From positions 1 to 5,774 of the forward strand of contig CAZBNU010000243.1 in the NCBI GenBank assembly GCA_964493075.1: a stretch of DNA of 5,774 bases, read 5' to 3'. This DNA comes from SLFT01 sp964493075. Lineage in GTDB: Bacteria > Hydrogenedentota > Hydrogenedentia > Hydrogenedentales > CAITNO01. Below the pieces are notes generated by a model that saw nothing but the letters and a program-made list of their open reading frames with translations, did not search any database and was not told where the DNA came from. Within the stretch, counting starts at the first letter, position 1. Each line of letters opens with the position of its first letter. Below are positions 3,733 to 5,774 of this stretch, one piece after another. The translations under genes and the position numbers were made by a program.

Positions 3733-5774
3733 ATGGCATTGAAGAAATCGGAATTATATGGGTCCTTGTGGAAGAGCTGCGATGAGTTGCGCGGCGGGAT
3801 GGATGCGTCCCAGTACAAGGATTATGTGCTGGTGCTGTTGTTCGTCAAGTATGTGTCGGACAAGTATGCCGGGCAGAAGGGAGCGCTTTTCGAGGTGCCG
3901 AAGGACGGTAGTTTTGCTGCCATGTCGGCGCTGAAGGGCAACAAAGAGATTGGCGACGGCATCAACAAGATTCTCGACCGGTTGGCAAAGGCCAACGACC
4001 TGACCGGTGTGATTGATTTGGCGGATTTCAATGCCGCCGAAAAACTGGGCCGGGGCAAAGACATGGTGGACCGTCTGTCCAATCTCGTGGCCATATTCGA
4101 GGGGTTGGAGTTCGGACGCAACCGTACCGACGGTGACGACCTGCTGGGCGATGCCTACGAATACCTGATGCGCAATTTTGCCACAGAATCAGGCAAGAGC
4201 AAGGGCCAGTTTTATACCCCGGCAGAGGTCTCCCGTGTGATGGCCCAGGTCATCGGTGTCGGTGAAGCCAAAAGCGCCAACCAGACCATCCACGACCCCA
4301 CCTGCGGTTCCGCTTCGCTGCAACTGAAGGCACACGACGAAGCGAAGAGTCAGACCGGGCTGGACCTGGCGCTGTATGGTCAGGAAATGGATAATGCCAC
4401 GGCTGCTCTCGCCCGTATGAACATGATTCTCCATGACTGTCCCACGGCAGAAATATGGCAGGACAACACCCTGGCCAGTCCCCACTTTCTGGATACAAAT
4501 GGCAAACTCAAGACCTTCGATTTTGTGGTTGCCAATTTTCCCTTTTCCAACAAGGCGTGGAGCAGCGGATTCGACCCCGCCAATGACCTCTACGGACGCT
4601 TTTCCTTTGGTATCCCTCCCGCCAAGAACGGTGATTATGCCTTCCTGCTCCATATTCTCACCTGTCTGAAGAGCACCGGAAAAGGTGCGGTGATTCATCC
4701 CCACGGCGTATTGTTCCGTGGCGGTGCGGAAGCGACCATCCGACGTGAAATCGTGCGGCGTGGCTATATCAAGGGCATCATCGGGCTGCCGCCCAATCTC
4801 TTTTATGGCACCGGCATCCCCGCCTGTATTCTTGTGCTGGACAAAGAACACGCCCATGCCCGTAAAGGCATCTTCATGATAGACGCGTCCAAGGGATTCA
4901 TGAAAGACGGCAACAAAAACCGGCTCCGTGCACAGGACATCCATCGCATTGTGGACACCTTCAACCGTCAACTGGAAGTGCCGGGCTATTCGCGCATGGT
5001 ACCCGTAAGCGAAATCAGCGACCAAAAGAATGATTTCAACCTCAACCTGCCCCGGTACATAGACAGCACCGATGCAGAAGACATCCAGGATATAGACGCC
5101 CATCTGCGCGGCGGCATTCCCGAACGTGATTTGGACGCACTGGACCGGTACTGGCAGGTATTCCCCTCACTACGGTCGTTGTTGTTCAAATCCGCCGGAA
5201 GACCGGGCTACAGCCAGTTGAAACTACCCATGGTTGAGGTAAAGAATCTTATCTTCAACCAGGACGAGTTCGTCAAATTCAATAAGTCCGCCACCCGCCA
5301 GTTCAACAAATGGAAAGACAGCAACACAGCACGGCTGACCGGGATTGCCGTGGGCGATAACCCCAAGGCGCTTATCAAGGTATTGTCCGAAGACCTGCTC
5401 GAAACCTTCCGCAAGGCAAAATTGATTGATGAATACGATGTGTACCAGCATCTCATGGACTACTGGTCGGAAGTCATGCAGGATGACGTATACATGATAG
5501 TGAACGACGGATGGCAGGAAGCCGCCAAACCGCAACCGCTCCTCAACGGCAAAGGTAAAGAAAAAGCGGATTTTACGGTAGGCAAAGACAAGTTCTCCGT
5601 GGACCTGGTACCTGTGCCCCTGGTTGTTGCCCGGTATTTCAGTGCAGCACAAACAGCCTTGGAAGATTTGGAAGCGCAGGAGGCGGCGCTGTCCCAGCAA
5701 CTGGAGGAAATCACCGAAGAACACGGTTCGGAAGAAGGGTTATTGGCCGAAGTGGTCAACGATAAAGGCAAGGT
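3733..5774 (+). CDS. hsdM: Type I restriction-modification DNA methyltransferase subunit M (3' end outside window)
   Basis: 680 complete codons, open to the window edge. HsdM transfers a methyl group from S-adenosylmethionine to adenine N6 and works with HsdS (specificity) and HsdR (cleavage), genes expected downstream. Domains: an N-terminal HsdM_N helical region (12-44, LWKSCDELRGGMDASQYKDY); QFYTP (159-163) opening the catalytic domain; the SAM-binding motif I DPTCGSAS (188-195); catalytic motif IV NFPF (268-271); HPHGVLFRGG (322-331); GLPPNLFYGTGIPACILVL (351-369); and NLNLPRYI near 436-443. A long C-terminal extension ends in a coiled coil (637-669) after DLVPVPLVVARYF, as in the roughly 800-residue HsdM subgroup. 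Motif I has Ala for the usual Gly and motif IV has NFPF instead of NPPF; the conserved Asn and Phe remain. Long antisense frames under it are shadows of its codon use. Confidence 0.95.
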   Translation, partial: MALKKSELYGSLWKSCDELRGGMDASQYKDYVLVLLFVKYVSDKYAGQKGALFEVPKDGSFAAMSALKGNKEIGDGINKILDRLAKANDLTGVIDLADFNAAEKLGRGKDMVDRLSNLVAIFEGLEFGRNRTDGDDLLGDAYEYLMRNFATESGKSKGQFYTPAEVSRVMAQVIGVGEAKSANQTIHDPTCGSASLQLKAHDEAKSQTGLDLALYGQEMDNATAALARMNMILHDCPTAEIWQDNTLASPHFLDTNGKLKTFDFVVANFPFSNKAWSSGFDPANDLYGRFSFGIPPAKNGDYAFLLHILTCLKSTGKGAVIHPHGVLFRGGAEATIRREIVRRGYIKGIIGLPPNLFYGTGIPACILVLDKEHAHARKGIFMIDASKGFMKDGNKNRLRAQDIHRIVDTFNRQLEVPGYSRMVPVSEISDQKNDFNLNLPRYIDSTDAEDIQDIDAHLRGGIPERDLDALDRYWQVFPSLRSLLFKSAGRPGYSQLKLPMVEVKNLIFNQDEFVKFNKSATRQFNKWKDSNTARLTGIAVGDNPKALIKVLSEDLLETFRKAKLIDEYDVYQHLMDYWSEVMQDDVYMIVNDGWQEAAKPQPLLNGKGKEKADFTVGKDKFSVDLVPVPLVVARYFSAAQTALEDLEAQEAALSQQLEEITEEHGSEEGLLAEVVNDKGK

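Noticed and set aside
4189..5103. Long 304-residue antisense frame under hsdM
   Set aside because: It lies entirely opposite a well-conserved HsdM catalytic domain, has no family motifs, and is the kind of shadow frame produced by G+C-biased codons.
5224..5724. 166-residue minus-strand frame
   Set aside because: Antisense to the HsdM C-terminal extension with no ribosome binding site or recognisable domain.

Overview
The window is a bacterial defence-type locus: a retron on the minus strand next to a type I restriction-modification methyltransferase gene on the plus strand. The strong Shine-Dalgarno sites, sigma70-like promoters and protein families fit a Gram-negative bacterium (proteobacterial or desulfobacterial), but nothing fixes the genus. 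hsdM is visibly richer in G+C than the retron block, so the retron may have been acquired separately.

Layout. Positions 19-240 (minus) hold a short DUF1232/YkvA-like N-terminal fragment whose characteristic C-terminal motif seems to continue in another frame. Positions 286-1008 have no convincing gene but contain repeated ATAGGA motifs and one hairpin. Then, reading the minus strand from 3465 down to 1009, comes what looks like one retron cassette: a sigma70-like promoter (3436-3465); a highly structured non-coding stretch bounded by a perfect 10-bp inverted repeat (a2 at 3086-3095, a1 at 3370-3379), proposed as the msr-msd RNA; a small unknown protein (start 3072) with a hydrophobic C-terminal half and an apparent frameshift; an XRE-family helix-turn-helix protein (2481-2774); a retron reverse transcriptase (1580-2476) with NAxxH, QGxPTS and YVDD motifs; and a coiled-coil/zinc-ribbon protein (1009-1389). 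The HTH and RT genes are four bases apart.

On the plus strand, hsdM starts at 3733 and runs off the right edge. Its promoter region lies back-to-back with the retron promoter, and a dyad between them (3467-3489) is a candidate shared operator.

Working model (inference): RT copies the structured RNA into msDNA, the RT-msDNA complex restrains a toxic or sensing partner (the small hydrophobic protein, the HTH protein or both), and the HTH protein may also autoregulate the cassette. The most valuable items are the candidate ncRNA, whose a2 arm abuts the first gene's ribosome binding site, and the unknown first protein, where one extra C in a CCCC run would restore a TAATG stop/start junction with the HTH gene.
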